Counted from the stretch's first letter, positions 37,901 to 49,150 are shown. The stretch: DNA of 64,000 nucleotides from Acanthochromis polyacanthus (GCF_021347895.1 NC_067117.1:14107858-14171857), one strand, 5' to 3'. Program-made: numbers and translations. The notes: generated from the letters alone by a model not told the origin.

Positions 37901-39681
37901 CGTCCAGCACAGCCTGTAGGTCCTGGATGTCACTGAGAGCCAAAGAATCCAGCTCCTCCTGACAAAACACAGCAGTGCACACAGAAACCGCTGTCATAGA
38001 ATAATCATAAATGCTGGGGTTTTGTTATGGAAGACACAGCTGTAGTCTATGAGACAACAAATCACTTGGCAGTAGAATTTGGCTTTTCTACAGCTGAATA
38101 AAAGCAAATAGAATCACACTGACTCTGGGATGAGATCTCTGTCACATATAGACATTAACAAAAGGTTACATACACTTGTAAAGACCATGTACATCCTGGC
38201 AATCTTGAGCTTCCAGTGGCTCCTATGGCTAATTTTCTACGATGGTATCATTGAAACATGCACCTCTTTGTCACGAAAAACAATCAAGCATTTTGGTTCT
38301 TTCATAGATTTATGACTGTCTTCTGTAAATATGGAAAAATCTGCTGTGTCAAAAAATACATACAGCAATTATTTGGTTAAACATCCATTAGCAGGTTTTT
38401 ACCATAAACCAGGTGCTTTTGGTGACCGTCCACAAGCTTCTGGCAAACTTCTGACTGTATCGTTGACCACTCGTCTTGACAGAATTGGTGTAACTCAACT
38501 AAATTTGTTGGTTTTCTGACAGAAATTTATTCCCTCATCACAGTCCACACGCTTCCAGTGAGGTTTACATCAGGAGTTAGAGGAGACCAGTCTAAAACCT
38601 TAATTCTAGCTTGATTTAGCCATTTCTTCACCACTTTTGATACGTTTGGGGGGTCAGTGTCTTGTTAGATCACCCAACTGCATCCAAAACACATCCTTTT
38701 AGGTTAAAATTTTCAGGTTTTTCTGATGAATGTGACCTTCTTCATTATTCCATAGTATCTTCTCTGGCTTGTAGTTTGTGTTTTGTCCTCTCTGCAAGCA
38801 TCTCCTAAATATTTCTGATCTTTGGCTACTGACTTCTCAACTGCTTATTGCTCTTTATTGTTGTAATGTACTTTTTAAAATTTTTTTTCTCTCCCCCATT
38901 GTTCCTCACCCATCTGATCAAGATCCTTTTGCCTGGTTCTACCCTTCATGGTTGGACAAAGGAAGACAGAGGAAGCCCGTAAGAGGCTATACCTATCTGT
39001 TTCACCTTTACTTTTATCTCCTGCCTGCAGGTCTCTTTAGGTGTTTACCTTGCTTTCGATGTCTGTGAGCAGCAGGTTTCTGTCTCGCACCTCCAGCAGC
39101 ATGTTCTGACCCCACACACGACCCATCTCCTCCAGCAGCTTCAGACGCTCCACACAGTCAGTGATGTTTCTAATCTCCCTCCCATCCAGCTCACAGGTGA
39201 ATAAGTGCTGTAATGCAGAGGCAGCAATAATCATGGCATGCTTCAGAACTGGTCACATGTGTATGATAAAGACATGGTTTTGCTGCTGTACCTCCACTCT
39301 GTACTGAAATTTGTCCATCATCTTGTTTAATGATGCTGCATAATCCATCCTCTGCACTGTTGAAGCAGAAAGCAGATCTCTGTATTCTTCACAAATTAAA
39401 ATTAATAGGTGTAATCATTTGATGAGTCCAGCAGAGTTGACTTACAGTAAATTGACCTTGCACTGGGCCTTGACAGGCCTGACACCTGTGATGACACCTC
39501 ATCCATGGTGGAATAACCACTGTCACCACAAAGAAACAGCACAATTACACGAATAATCTGCTGATGAGTGAAAAAAGCAATGAACTACTCGAGAAACCAC
39601 ATTGTGAAATACATACGTGGACGGGATGGATCCTGCATAGCTGCTGGTGTCATGGCCAAAGGGACTGTTAGACCTGTACAT
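31917..39681 (-). CDS. eps8l3: EPS8-like protein 3 (19 coding exons, about 611 aa)
   Basis: An EPS8-family adaptor with an N-terminal PTB domain, an SH3 domain and a C-terminal SAM-like domain. Exons in transcript order: 39681-39617, 39519-39446, 39356-39292, 39207-39049, 37958-37809, 37722-37658, 37575-37493, 37403-37279, 35876-35771, 35613-35540, 35451-35377, 34173-34028, 33909-33747, 33629-33586, 33500-33410, 33279-33175, 32753-32668, 32186-32054, 31943-31917. All join in phase. The N-terminus [10 protein letters not shown] matches human EPS8L3 SRPSSRAIYL. The PTB domain runs from about residue 60 ([14 protein letters not shown]) to 171. The SH3 domain is about 473-524 ([17 protein letters not shown]). 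The SAM-like domain is about 540-603. A polylysine stretch ([11 protein letters not shown]) lies in exon 9. Human EPS8L3 is 593 aa. The start is the first ATG (GTCAGGATG) after an acceptor, so an upstream non-coding exon is implied. Adjacency to ampd2 matches human 1p13.3. Confidence 0.93.
34455..34990. mobile_element. Foldback MITE copy 1 (central hairpin) in eps8l3 intron 11
   Basis: One of two related AT-rich elements of about 530 bp (the other is 44908-45438). It runs from CCCTCCTGTTGTCTTCG to CAATTTGACCCACAGGATGA. Its centre is a long inverted repeat: TTCTTAAGAACACTCACAAA through CCAGTGAA at about 34755-34798, then the reverse complement TTCACTGGATTTTGGTTGAT to 34840. The ends of copy 2 are inverted (AACCCTCCTGCTGTCCTC / GGACGACACAAGGGTTT), as in TTAA-type MITEs. 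No coding frame is present. The superfamily is not proven. Confidence 0.7.
36330..37190 (-). mobile_element. Degenerate Tc1-like transposon, N-terminal transposase remnant, in eps8l3 intron 8
   Basis: On the - strand at about 36820-36721 the translation reads [20 protein letters not shown] followed by KWKDCEQT. This matches the helix-turn-helix region of fish Tc1 transposases (pattern YKxISKxLxxPxxTVxSIIxKWK). The frame soon stops and downstream sequence is decayed. Toward 37050-37190 the text GGGGGTGAATACTTTTACAA resembles the terminal part of such elements. The boundaries are approximate. Confidence 0.6.
38158..38770 (-). mobile_element. Degenerate Tc1-like transposon, DDE/C-terminal transposase remnant, in eps8l3 intron 4
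   Basis: One end reads AGGTTACATACACTTGTAAA, close to fish Tc1 terminal sequence. On the - strand, broken frames give WVI-stop-QDTDP (compare WVFQQDNDPKH), [13 protein letters not shown] (compare VLEWPSQSPDLNP) and [19 protein letters not shown], the usual Tc1 C-terminus. Stops and frameshifts make it inactive. Its distal end is unclear. Confidence 0.8.
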
Positions 39682-39689
39682 CCTGACCT

Positions 39690-41600
39690 AACAGACCTGC
39701 AGTATCACAGATGTCATGAGTAATCCACACCATAAAAACGTACCGTCAGCGATATGGGCTGACTCGTCAGCATTCACCTGAAATACAAGCGTTAATCTTT
39801 AAGTTTAGCAGATTTCCTGTGCTTTTGGTCTTTATTTGAAGCTGACTAAGGCTAAAAGAGATCCTCAACTGTTACATAAGATAAAAGCAAATGCTTCTCT
39901 GTTCAGTTTCCAGATTGGTTACAAGTATTAAATTCATGAATTAGATTTGATAATTACCAGCTGGAAACACAGACCTGTGATCAACCTGAAATGACGTTTA
40001 TGGTGTTGCTGAGATGTGAATTTATACATTTTAAGAAGGGTTTGCCGACAGTCTTACGTAACATGTAGATGAACTGTGGTACAACAAAAAAAACAAACAG
40101 GTTTCGATCACTAATATGGTCTGTTCAAAACATTTTACTCCGTAAATCTCAAACTATGTACCTGATTTCCATATATTCTCAAGATACTCTGACTACGGAG
40201 AAGATAATGACCTTTTTGTTGTGACCGTCTCAAACAAAATCAAAACTCTGATCCAGTCTTCACAACACACCGCTTACACAAAAAGCAGACAAATCATGAC
40301 ATTTATCATGGCAGATTCTTACCTTTAACTCTTGGCAGTTCAGTGTAGCTCTTACTTTTTCTGTATATTGTTTACGCTTTAGTACATATTAAGCTCATAT
40401 TTTAATCCTGCTCTTCGACAATATGCGCCCAAGACTTCCTCATAAAGGAGAAGGACAAAGTCCACAGTCAGTAGCACAATGATTTGTGGGATGGTGAGCC
40501 TATGAGAGTGTGAGATCTTTAGTGTGGCATCCCATGTGAGCAAAGGTTACAAGATATGAAGAAAATCACCTCACCGTGGAAAAAACTAACAGCTTCCAAG
40601 AATTTAAATGGGAAGTCGTGTGTCCTATCAGTATTTTGTCAGCAAGAATGTTCTCACTCTCGTCGTTTTTCTTTCTCTTGTCCTCATTTATTAACTTTCC
40701 AGATTTTAAATGCTTTATTGTTCCTTTCCCTGATGTTCCCTTCGGTGTTTACTGTATATATGAAGCATGTGGTAAAGGCAGAGCACATAGAGAAAATCAA
40801 TAGAAGTAAGAAATATAATCATGTAGTATTAACGTCTTTGTCTACATTTCTTCTTTTTACCTTCTAAAATATCTGGAACTTAGATCCAGTTCTGTCCACT
40901 TGGTCTCCTGGTTTCATGTCCACTGCATGTACTGTAATTATGATAAAGGGCAAACATTAACCAGGAAGAATTCCTCAGTGATGGAATGCTCACATCAAAC
41001 AACATGACCACCTTTAGTTCAAAAGATCTCAGAAGTCAGTCATAGCGTGTGTAGAACAGGGGTGGATCCAGATTAATGTTGGTAGTGTCTACAGATACGG
41101 ACCCACAACAGATATTTAGTGAAACTCTACAGAGTCAGCGCTTTACAGTATTTTGCGTCAAAATTCAGGAAATCAAGTAAATATAAGTGACTGAACGACT
41201 TGATTTTGGAGGTTCAGGGCCTGAACTGATACAAACAGCATCAACTACAACACGCTTAATGTTCTCGTTCAGTTCATGTGCCAAAACATTGCATCAAGTT
41301 GCTCATGTGAAAACCCATTTGACACTGAAGCTGAGATTGCACTGCCACCACGCCTGATGCTGTTCATCGAAACCACTCAGATTTAAGACACTGCTGAGCT
41401 GCAGTTCACCCCAAAAATCTGTCGTCCAACACAAACACTGCTTTAACTCAAAGCTACAGTTGAACACGAAGAGCTGCATTATTGCAAACAGGCATATTTT
41501 CCACCCTTTTATAACTAAAAGAGAAGTCCAGTTGATTTCTACTGAAGCTCCAAGAATTAATATGACCTGGACACCTGGGAATCTACACAGACATTGTAAA
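39690..41600. other. Intergenic region between eps8l3 5' end and irf6 3' end
   Basis: No coding exon was recognised on either strand. The stretch should contain the eps8l3 promoter and at least one non-coding first exon, because the coding exon 1 begins behind an acceptor (CTGTTAG|GTCAGGATG). AT-rich sequence and short incidental frames make up the rest. Confidence 0.5.
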
Positions 41601-41620
41601 AACAAAGTTGTTTCATCATT

Positions 41621-41626
41621 TTTATT
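41621..41626 (-). terminator. Candidate irf6 polyadenylation signal
   Basis: TTTATT on + (AATAAA on -) lies in CATTTTTATTGTTAAAA, about 850 bp beyond the irf6 stop. It would give a 3'UTR of moderate length. Other AT-rich signals nearby cannot be excluded. Confidence 0.4.
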
Positions 41627-42474
41627 GTTAAAATAAACATGCAATCATAGGGTAAATACACTTACATTCAACAAGCCATAAAACTTAATTCAGCACCCAA
41701 AGTGCAGTGGCATCCATTTCAAAAGAGACCTATGTAGCTGAATGGTATTTAGTTAAATGGCTGTCTAGATACAACAAACAGCTTGAAAATGGAAGATATG
41801 AATATAAAAATATCCTACACTGTAAATGGAATAATAAAGTGGCTGAAGAGTAACTACTGGTCAAGTGACTACAAAATTCTGTGAAAAGGAGAGATTTTTT
41901 TGCAGAAATTTCTTTAAAAAAACACCCATATGTGCTTAGGACAATGGGATCTCAAACAGCTGAGCACCGCTGGACAGAACAGTCATGCATGAGCTGGAGA
42001 GAAATCCATATCCATCCATACTTTGATTCACATTTCTCCAAAACATACAAATCCCACTCTATATGTATCGTTTCAAAAACATTTAAGGCCAAAAGATAAA
42101 AGATATTCTGCTCTTCTTCATGAATAAACTCTAGGAAAGTGTGGTAATCACTGAACCATTTAGGATAAATAATGGGCACAGGGCAATATCTGCAACTCAT
42201 TAACTACAGTGAATGTTCCCTCGCAGCCAGGAGGACTTTGGCCCACGCAGCCGTCACATCTGTCTACAGTTCCTGTGCAACCTTTACACATAGAACAGCA
42301 TCATCACAGCACATTTAGACTAGAGAGAAGCACAAAAGCACATGAATCCTACAAAATATCAAGCACACTTCTAAATACGACTACACAAAAGTATTTCTTT
42401 ACTAAAAAGAGTGGGTAACTCTCAGTATCAGTGGGAAAGGTACGCATGTATATTAGCTCACAGTGTGGGCCGTT

Positions 42475-45400
42475 TCACTGATTCTGTAGAGCCTGGGCGA
42501 TGTTGAGGCCCGAGCCGTTGGGCAGCGCCCAGCCGTCCTGGCCCTGGTGGCCCTGCAGCAGGCAGTACAGCTGCTTTAGGTGGGTCACTATGTTGTCTTT
42601 GATATCTGGGATTGAAATCTGCAGCCGGACGCTGCCGCTGTCGAACGATCGTGTGTTGTCTCCAGAGAACATCTCGCTTATCATTCGGGCCACCACTGGA
42701 ATCACCTGCAGAGGCGAAAGAGGGTCAGAGGACCACGATGGATAAATGAATGCAACACATTCAGACCATCTTACGCTTCATGTGTGGCGAGGAAATTTCA
42801 CAGCAGACTTTTACTTTTAATGTCTTTCGAATAACAGGATAATGTTCAAGAATCCACCAATAATTGTCCTCTAGACTGCAGGAAAATATGAGAGTAGCAA
42901 AATATGAGAATATCAGCAGTCAGTTGGTTGGCTGAACTATTCTTAGGTTTTATATCAGACAGGTGTAAAAGTCATCAGTCTCCTCCCTTGTTTACTGCCT
43001 TTCCATCTCCTTTGGTGTTACAGTTTTTCTCAATTGCTTTAGTACGTTTCTCAGATCAGAACTGAAATTCTCAAAACAGTTTGTGCATTTCTCAAAACAC
43101 ATCGCACAAGTAGCAAAACAACATGGATTACCTGCAAAAGCCAGTTTTTTGTGCAAAATTCTTAGTCTATCGCTCAAAATTAAATTTCTGTGTCAATGAA
43201 CATGTCAGTGCTGTCACAATGACAAGTCCTTGTTTCATTGTGTACAGACAAGACAGTCAAATTGCTTAGTCATGCTCTCAATATAACAGTTACTCTGATG
43301 GAAGGCTCTGATGCTGAAGATGGTTTACATAAGTTTTGATGAAAGTTGCAAGTTACACCTTTGTGTGTGGGAGATTGACTGCAAGAGACTGGACAAGATT
43401 CAGTTTACACTTTTACTGTTTTTACAATTTCTTGACAGACCATGTTATTGATACAGAAAAACAGCGCTGCATAGCACAAAGAAAAAAAAACAAACAAAAA
43501 AATGTGAACATAGGACAATCTCCTCAGGGAGAACTGTACTTCCAGTGCTGTAGGAATTACACACAAATTCTCATCACATCAGAAATTTATTCTCTTGTGT
43601 CTTTGAACGATTTCAGAAAATTCTAACCCTTCACACATTTCCCTTCATTAGACAAAGTCAAGATTTACCTGGGGGCAATTAACCAATTCAAGACAGATTT
43701 AGAAAATAAGTAATGAAAATGCTTAGAAATAAGCACACACATGTTGACATATTCTGACAATATGTTCATCCATTTTGCATGTAAAGACTTATGCAATGAA
43801 CTAATGACTAAATGTTGTGGGTGGTGAGACTATTCAGTAGAGACCCGTGATAATCCATTTTGACCATCATGACAGATGCAGCTGATAATGTAGGAAACAG
43901 CAGAGAATTGTACAAAATCATTTGCATGGATGTACAAAAACATCTGCAACTTGTTCAAAGAAATGAGAAACTGCTTTTTTGATGTGCACTAGTGATACAA
44001 TGTTGTGAGGATTGAACAAGTAGTTTTGAGAATTTCAAGTCTGAGCAGAGAAACGTACTAAAGCAATTGAGAAAAACTGTAACTTGAAATACACAACAAA
44101 GGAAGGCAGCGTCTTCTTACCTGGACCATGATCAGCTTCCTCTCCCTCGGTTTACCATCAGGCCACTCCTCTCCAAAACACAGGTTGATTTCAAACTCAG
44201 GAGGGTTCGGTGTCTGGCCGCGCTGGTGGGCGATCACACCTGCAGCAGAGACATTTACTAGAACTCTTTCCCACAGCAAACTGCACTCTACAACTCAACC
44301 AAAATGTGAAGAACTCAAGTGCGACACAGTGAAAACACATTACTTACCACTGAGAAAAGACTCCAGACAGAAGAGTTTGACCTTCCTCTGCCGCTCTATC
44401 AGATTTGGTGCACCTGGGTTCGCACAGGGGCCGGACCAGTACACTTTACACTGGCAGAGGCGGACTGCGTAGATGTCGTGGCCGCTGACCTCCAGGATCA
44501 GGCCTCTGTCCATCACATCCAGCAGGCGGCTAGTGAAGATCCTCTGCTTGTCGTTGGTAATGTGCTCTGTGCTGGGAAAGCGTAACTGCTCCAGGTTGAT
44601 CGGCCCGAACAGCTCCTCCTGGTTGACCATCGGCCCCAGGTCTCCGTAAAACAACCTGCAGCCCTGTGGGTTGCTGACGTTCACTATGGGACACATTTCC
44701 CTCCCTCTGTAGAGGAACAGCACCTCCAGGTCTGTCACTGGGATCACAGCAGACACTTGTTATAACGGTTTGGTGTGAAACGCTTCAGTTTAAGGAACAG
44801 AGTGCCCAAAAGCTTAAACACACACCTCATCTTATTGTAAATGTAGCCTACAGATAAAAGTGTAGGTTCAATAATACAGACTGACTTCAACACTTGACCG
44901 CAACAATTTAACCCTCCTGCTGTCCTCATTAATGGGCATCAAAAAATATTGTTTCCTCGTCTGAAAAAAAAATCCAAAAATTCAGAAAAAAAATTCCCCA
45001 AATTTCTGAAAATTTGCAAAACCTTCAGGAATAAAATTTCAAGAATTCCATAAAAGTTTCTCTTAAAAATTTTATACAAAAAAGGCAAGAAAATTCTTGT
45101 AAATATTTTCAAAAATGAGTAAAAATCTTCCAAAACATCCTAAAAATATCTAAAGTGATTACACATATATCAGTAAAATTTCTAATATTTTCTTTAAGAA
45201 TATTCACAAAAAATCAACCAAAATACAACTAATTTTGCTGGATTTTGGTTGATTTTTTTTGTGAATATTCTTAAGAAACATTTTTTAACGTCTTTTTTCC
45301 ACCAAAAATGTTCAGAAATTTCCCAGAAATGTTGAAAATGTGGACATCAGAAGTTTCACTGTGAAAAAAAAAAAAAAATTCCTACATTTTCAAACTTTAA

Positions 45401-48400
45401 AATGGGTCAATTTGACTCGCAGGACGACACAAGGGTTTATAATTAGGGACAACTTTCAAGCACAGTTCATTTTCTCTCTTTAAACAGCGCCTGATTTTTT
45501 TTTAACATGAAATGATGTTATTAGTATTTTCTACATGAAAAGATTAACTGTTTTGGCTACAAATAGAAAACAGAAATAGAAAATGTCTATCACTGTTTTC
45601 CAGAGCTAACAGGCTTTATTTGTGCAGCTGTGCACAACACAAAGATGTTGAGTTGGCCGTCATTAAAAATAGGAAAAAGCAGAAAATCATCCCATTAGTG
45701 AAGCTAAAATCAACAAACGGCTGGCATTTCAAGCAATTAATCAGTTATCACAGCTTCTAAATAATTTCAAAATAATCAATTCACTGACTCTTTCAGTTAA
45801 ACTTTGGTTGGTTAATTATTTTTAGCCACAGTGTATTGCTTTTTTGAAAAAGTTGAAACTTCTGAGGCTTTTAGATGTTACGTTTCGCTCATCTGAGTGA
45901 ACCAGACATCATAGAGCTCAACTGGACCGGCACAGCAACAGCTGGTGTCTCAAGAATTAATAAGCTGCAGCTTTTGAGTGGCCTGGTCCTTCAATGATAC
46001 GTTTTCATCAGCTCTACAAACACTCACTTGGGAGGGAACTGATCCACATTTCTGGAGACGCGAATAAGGCATCAGTCAGCAGAGGGGTCTGCATGGAGGG
46101 ATCAGGCAGAGGAGCAGGAGGCAGGTCACCCAGAGGTGTCGGCTGCATCTCCACATCCACAGGCTCCTCTTTAGGCCAGATTTTAACAGGTTCCTCTTTG
46201 GGCCAGACCTCATTGGACGGAGGGCAACTAAGGGGCTGCATGGGCGTCTCTGGAGACCACATAATCAGAGGAGACGGACTGGCGCCTACAGACGGAAAGA
46301 GAAGAAGAAGAATTCATTGTTAGCAGCAGCATCTTTATGCTATGCTTGAGAACAAACTGGTCTAAAAACATAGACTTCATCTACAAACAGGGGCAGAGCT
46401 GCCTCTTTTGCCTCATAAGACTTCGATCATTAGACATCTGCAGTAAGATGCTGCAGATGTTTTATCAGTCTGTGATGGCAAGTGTTCCGTTTTATGCTGC
46501 AGTCTGCTGAGGAGGCAGCATAAAACACAAGGATGCAAGGCGTCTGAACAAACTGGTTAAAAAGCTGGCTCTGTGGTTGGAATCAGATTAAATTCATTGG
46601 AGGATGAGGTGGAGAGACGCGCACTGAGCAAGATGGAGGCCATTCTGAGAAACATGGATCATCCACTTCAAATGTCACTCAATGAGCAAAGAAACATCGG
46701 TGGTGGACGGCTATCCCTGCGCTGCAGGACAGGAAGATTTTAAAAATCTTTCATACCATCAGCAATTCGATTATTTAATTCTAAAGTAAATAGATGAGAC
46801 TCCCAGACGATTGAATTTCCCTTCAGGGATAAATAAAGTTCTTGTTTTGTGTTGTATTGTAAGCAACCACAAAATATAAAACTATAGCTGTAAGGTCTGA
46901 GGAAAAGCCGTTCACCATTGGATGGGTATGGAGGGGGAGACCCCGGTGTATCTGGAAGATCTTCTTCAACACCGTCATCATCATGCGGAGTCCAAGAACC
47001 GGCATCTGAAGAGCCTCCAGGGGGAAAAATGGCAATAAAAGATTTTAACTGCCACAAAATGAAGGCCATTTTGCAAAGACAAATTGAGGCTAAAGAAAGT
47101 CCGCCATATTGAAACAGCTCTTGCTCACCTTGGTTACTGAGGGGCTGTGGGATGTCGCAGACGTCATAAATCTTCAAAGGGTTCATGGGGACCTCTTTGG
47201 TGCCGTCGTACACGAGGTTGAATTCTCGGCTTTTGTTCAGGGCGCATCGAAGCTGAGCTTTCCATTTGGCAGGATCAGGTTCATCAACTCCCTCCTGGAA
47301 CTTCCCGGTCTCCACGGCCCACGCCTGGAGGAACACGGAGGTGTCCATGTCACAGTGCTAGGTTAACATTTTCTGAATTTTCTGCACTGGATCAACACAT
47401 TTGTCTAACTTTTAACCAGTATTATGACTGATTGACGCTGAATTTGTTGTTAAAAGATGCCAGATATTAACATTATGACTGTGCATCCAAGAAAATGACT
47501 TGTTGTGCTACTCCTAAAGGTCTAATTTTTTTACAAGTCACACAAACAGTGTCACATAACTGCAAAAATGCTTCACCCCATTTGGTATTTTTGCAGCAAT
47601 CTTTCCTGTGTTTGGACTTTTTCCTTAAAAAACTCTGAATTTCCCATCTGATTATGCTCATGTGTAGAAACATAATGACAGAAAATACCTAATTATAATC
47701 TAAAACATAACAAAAAACAAGAATTTCCACAATCACTGTCATTCAAATTCTTAATTGCAGCAACACAAGCACAGACCCAGTGTAAGTACAGTACATACTG
47801 GAGGTAAATGATTTGGGGAAAATGGTTAATAAGTAAATTCTATATCTATATTTTCTTACAGATATTGCAATTTGATTGAAATATGATTTTTCTTAATGTC
47901 AAGCTTCAGTTCAACACTCTGTGTAATAGATTTAAAACATGATGGAGCCGTACCACATGGATCAATGCGACTGACCAACATGAGGGGTGGCATGAATCAG
48001 TAGAATCACTGACATTACAGTTTAAATCCTGGGTCAAATTTGCCGCATAAGGTATATTTTAAACTTTGTGATTTGGTAATTACATAATTTCAAATTGAGA
48101 TTTTAATCTGAAATCCTGTGTTCAGCCCCAGCACCAACATGTCCACCGCTAACCTGCACCTTAGACCCCCTGTAGCACTCATTCCTTATGTAACCGAGTT
48201 GCAAAACCAGACACTGCATGCAAGCTTATTCTGTTTTTATCATATCTGTCCATTTTCAAATTTATGTTTCACACGCATGACTCAGCACTTAAACCCAGGA
48301 TGAAGAAATATGTGGATTACAAGAGTCACTGGCTGAGCAGGAGGAGGTTACAACCTGTGCGTATTTTCAGGTTCAGGATAAATCAACAAGTCCTTCACTC

Positions 48401-48624
48401 TGCTGTTTCAGGTGAACCAGGGGAGAGTTTGTTTTTTTTTTTTTTTTTACCTTGAATATGGTGTCTTCATCCTCGTGCTGCGGTGTGTGTCGTGTGGCGT
48501 GTTTCCATGGGATCCTGAAGCGCATGGCGTCACGGTTAATCCACTCCAGACCCGGGTATCGTCCGCTGTCCACCTGCGCCACCAGCCAGGGCTTCAGGCG
48601 GACGCGTCGAGGTGTGACAGACAT
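42475..48624 (-). CDS. irf6: Interferon regulatory factor 6 (7 coding exons, 485 aa)
   Basis: A transcription factor of epidermal and periderm differentiation. Exons in transcript order: 48624-48451, 47324-47129, 47005-46916, 46285-46028, 44737-44348, 44239-44121, 42705-42475, all in phase. The DNA-binding domain has the IRF tryptophan cluster W13, W28, W40, W60, W79 and the recognition helix [12 protein letters not shown]84 and N88 are present; R84 is the residue position mutated in human popliteal pterygium syndrome. KEVPMNP-KIY-VCDIPQP follows, as in human IRF6. The IRF-association domain starts at about 240 ([50 protein letters not shown]). Human IRF6 is 467 aa. The linker contains [10 protein letters not shown] (human PELWISSLPM), which separates it from IRF5. 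A WPKEEPV motif is duplicated at 181-187 and 190-196. The start ATG lies 9 nt after an acceptor, so exon 1 is non-coding. Confidence 0.93.
43021..44079. mobile_element. DNA transposon with about 60-bp terminal inverted repeats in irf6 intron 6
   Basis: The left end CAGTTTTTCTCAATTGCTTT is matched in inverted orientation at the right end (AAAGCAATTGAGAAAAACTG). The similarity continues, with a few mismatches, for about 60 bp to GAAATTCTCAAAAC. Both ends abut TA. The 1059-bp interior has no convincing transposase; the 96-codon frame at 43336-43626 is not recognisable. It is probably a non-autonomous deletion derivative. The superfamily was not assigned. Confidence 0.85.
44908..45438. mobile_element. 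Foldback MITE copy 2 in irf6 intron 4
   Basis: A second copy of the element at 34455-34990, sharing ordered blocks such as CCCCAAATTTCTGAAAATTT and TTCAGAAATTTCCCAGAAAT. It runs from TTTAACCCTCCTGCTGTCCT to AGGACGACACAAGGGTTTAT, so the ends form imperfect terminal inverted repeats. The central hairpin (around 45185-45285) is diverged: one arm has CAACCAAAATACAACT where the other has GCTGGATTTTGGTTG. No coding frame was seen. Confidence 0.7.
46441..46860 (+). mobile_element. LINE fragment (C-terminal reverse-transcriptase ORF plus 3' tail) in irf6 intron 3
   Basis: On + the translation reads [17 protein letters not shown], then a stop where Trp is expected, then [18 protein letters not shown]. 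After a frameshift it continues [15 protein letters not shown] and [13 protein letters not shown]. This matches the C-terminal end of fish L2-type non-LTR retrotransposon proteins. A tail with CCCTTCAGGGATAAATAAAG follows, as in LINE 3' ends. The copy is 5'-truncated and dead. Confidence 0.75.
48432..48448 (-). repeat. Poly-A (17) tract directly after the irf6 exon-1 donor GT
   Basis: On the - strand the donor after AAG (48451) reads GT followed by 17 A and then C. The tract therefore occupies intron positions +3 to +19. The donor lacks the usual +5 G. Confidence 0.9.
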
Positions 48625-48909
48625 CCTGACTGACTGAGGAGAAGAAAACACAACTAGTCTTTCTTTTGTACACTCAGACAATACTGCAGTGAAATCCTGC
48701 ATGTCCGGATTTTTCCAAACAGTTCAAAGCTGCAGGGCTTAAACTTTGACAGAGGGAGCGGCCTGTTTGTCGTATTTCTGCCGTTACGCACAGATCTGGA
48801 GCCTCTGCGATATTTCACCGCGTCTTTAAATGTGTCAGCCGAAGTGTTCCGAAACTAGAATAACCAAATCAGTCAAACACGATACCAGAGCAGAGAAGGA
48901 CGCACGTAC

Positions 48910-49150
48910 CTGTGACAAAGCAGGAAGTTGGAGAGGTGTTGGAAAGGCCTGAGGAGCAGCAGCTGGAACAAAACCGACCGTTCCGTCTCCAAGCTGACCG
49001 CAGATCCACTGCAGAGACACTCAGCCGCTCGGACCACGACGCTGACCGGCAATAACAAAAACAGGAAAGTTTTTCTCGGAGCCGAGAGCTGATGTTTTCC
49101 ACTCGGTCGGTCCTTCCCCCTTTTTTCCTCACCGAAACTCAGGTACGGCC
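48910..49150 (-). other. Probable irf6 non-coding first exon and promoter-proximal region
   Basis: Read on -, the stretch ends TTTGTCACAG|GTACGTGCG, a strong donor. The irf6 coding exon starts with acceptor TTCTTCTCCTCAG nine bases before the ATG. The region is GC- and CpG-richer than its surroundings, as in vertebrate promoters. The 5' limit near 49150 is a guess and no TATA box was seen. Confidence 0.5.

Noticed and set aside
43336..43626. 96-codon + frame inside the irf6-intron transposon
   Set aside because: No transposase motif is visible, and it lies inside a TIR-bounded non-autonomous element.
45994..46323. 109-codon + frame with GSSLGQ repeats
   Set aside because: It is antisense to irf6 exon 4; its repetition mirrors the WPKEEPV duplication.
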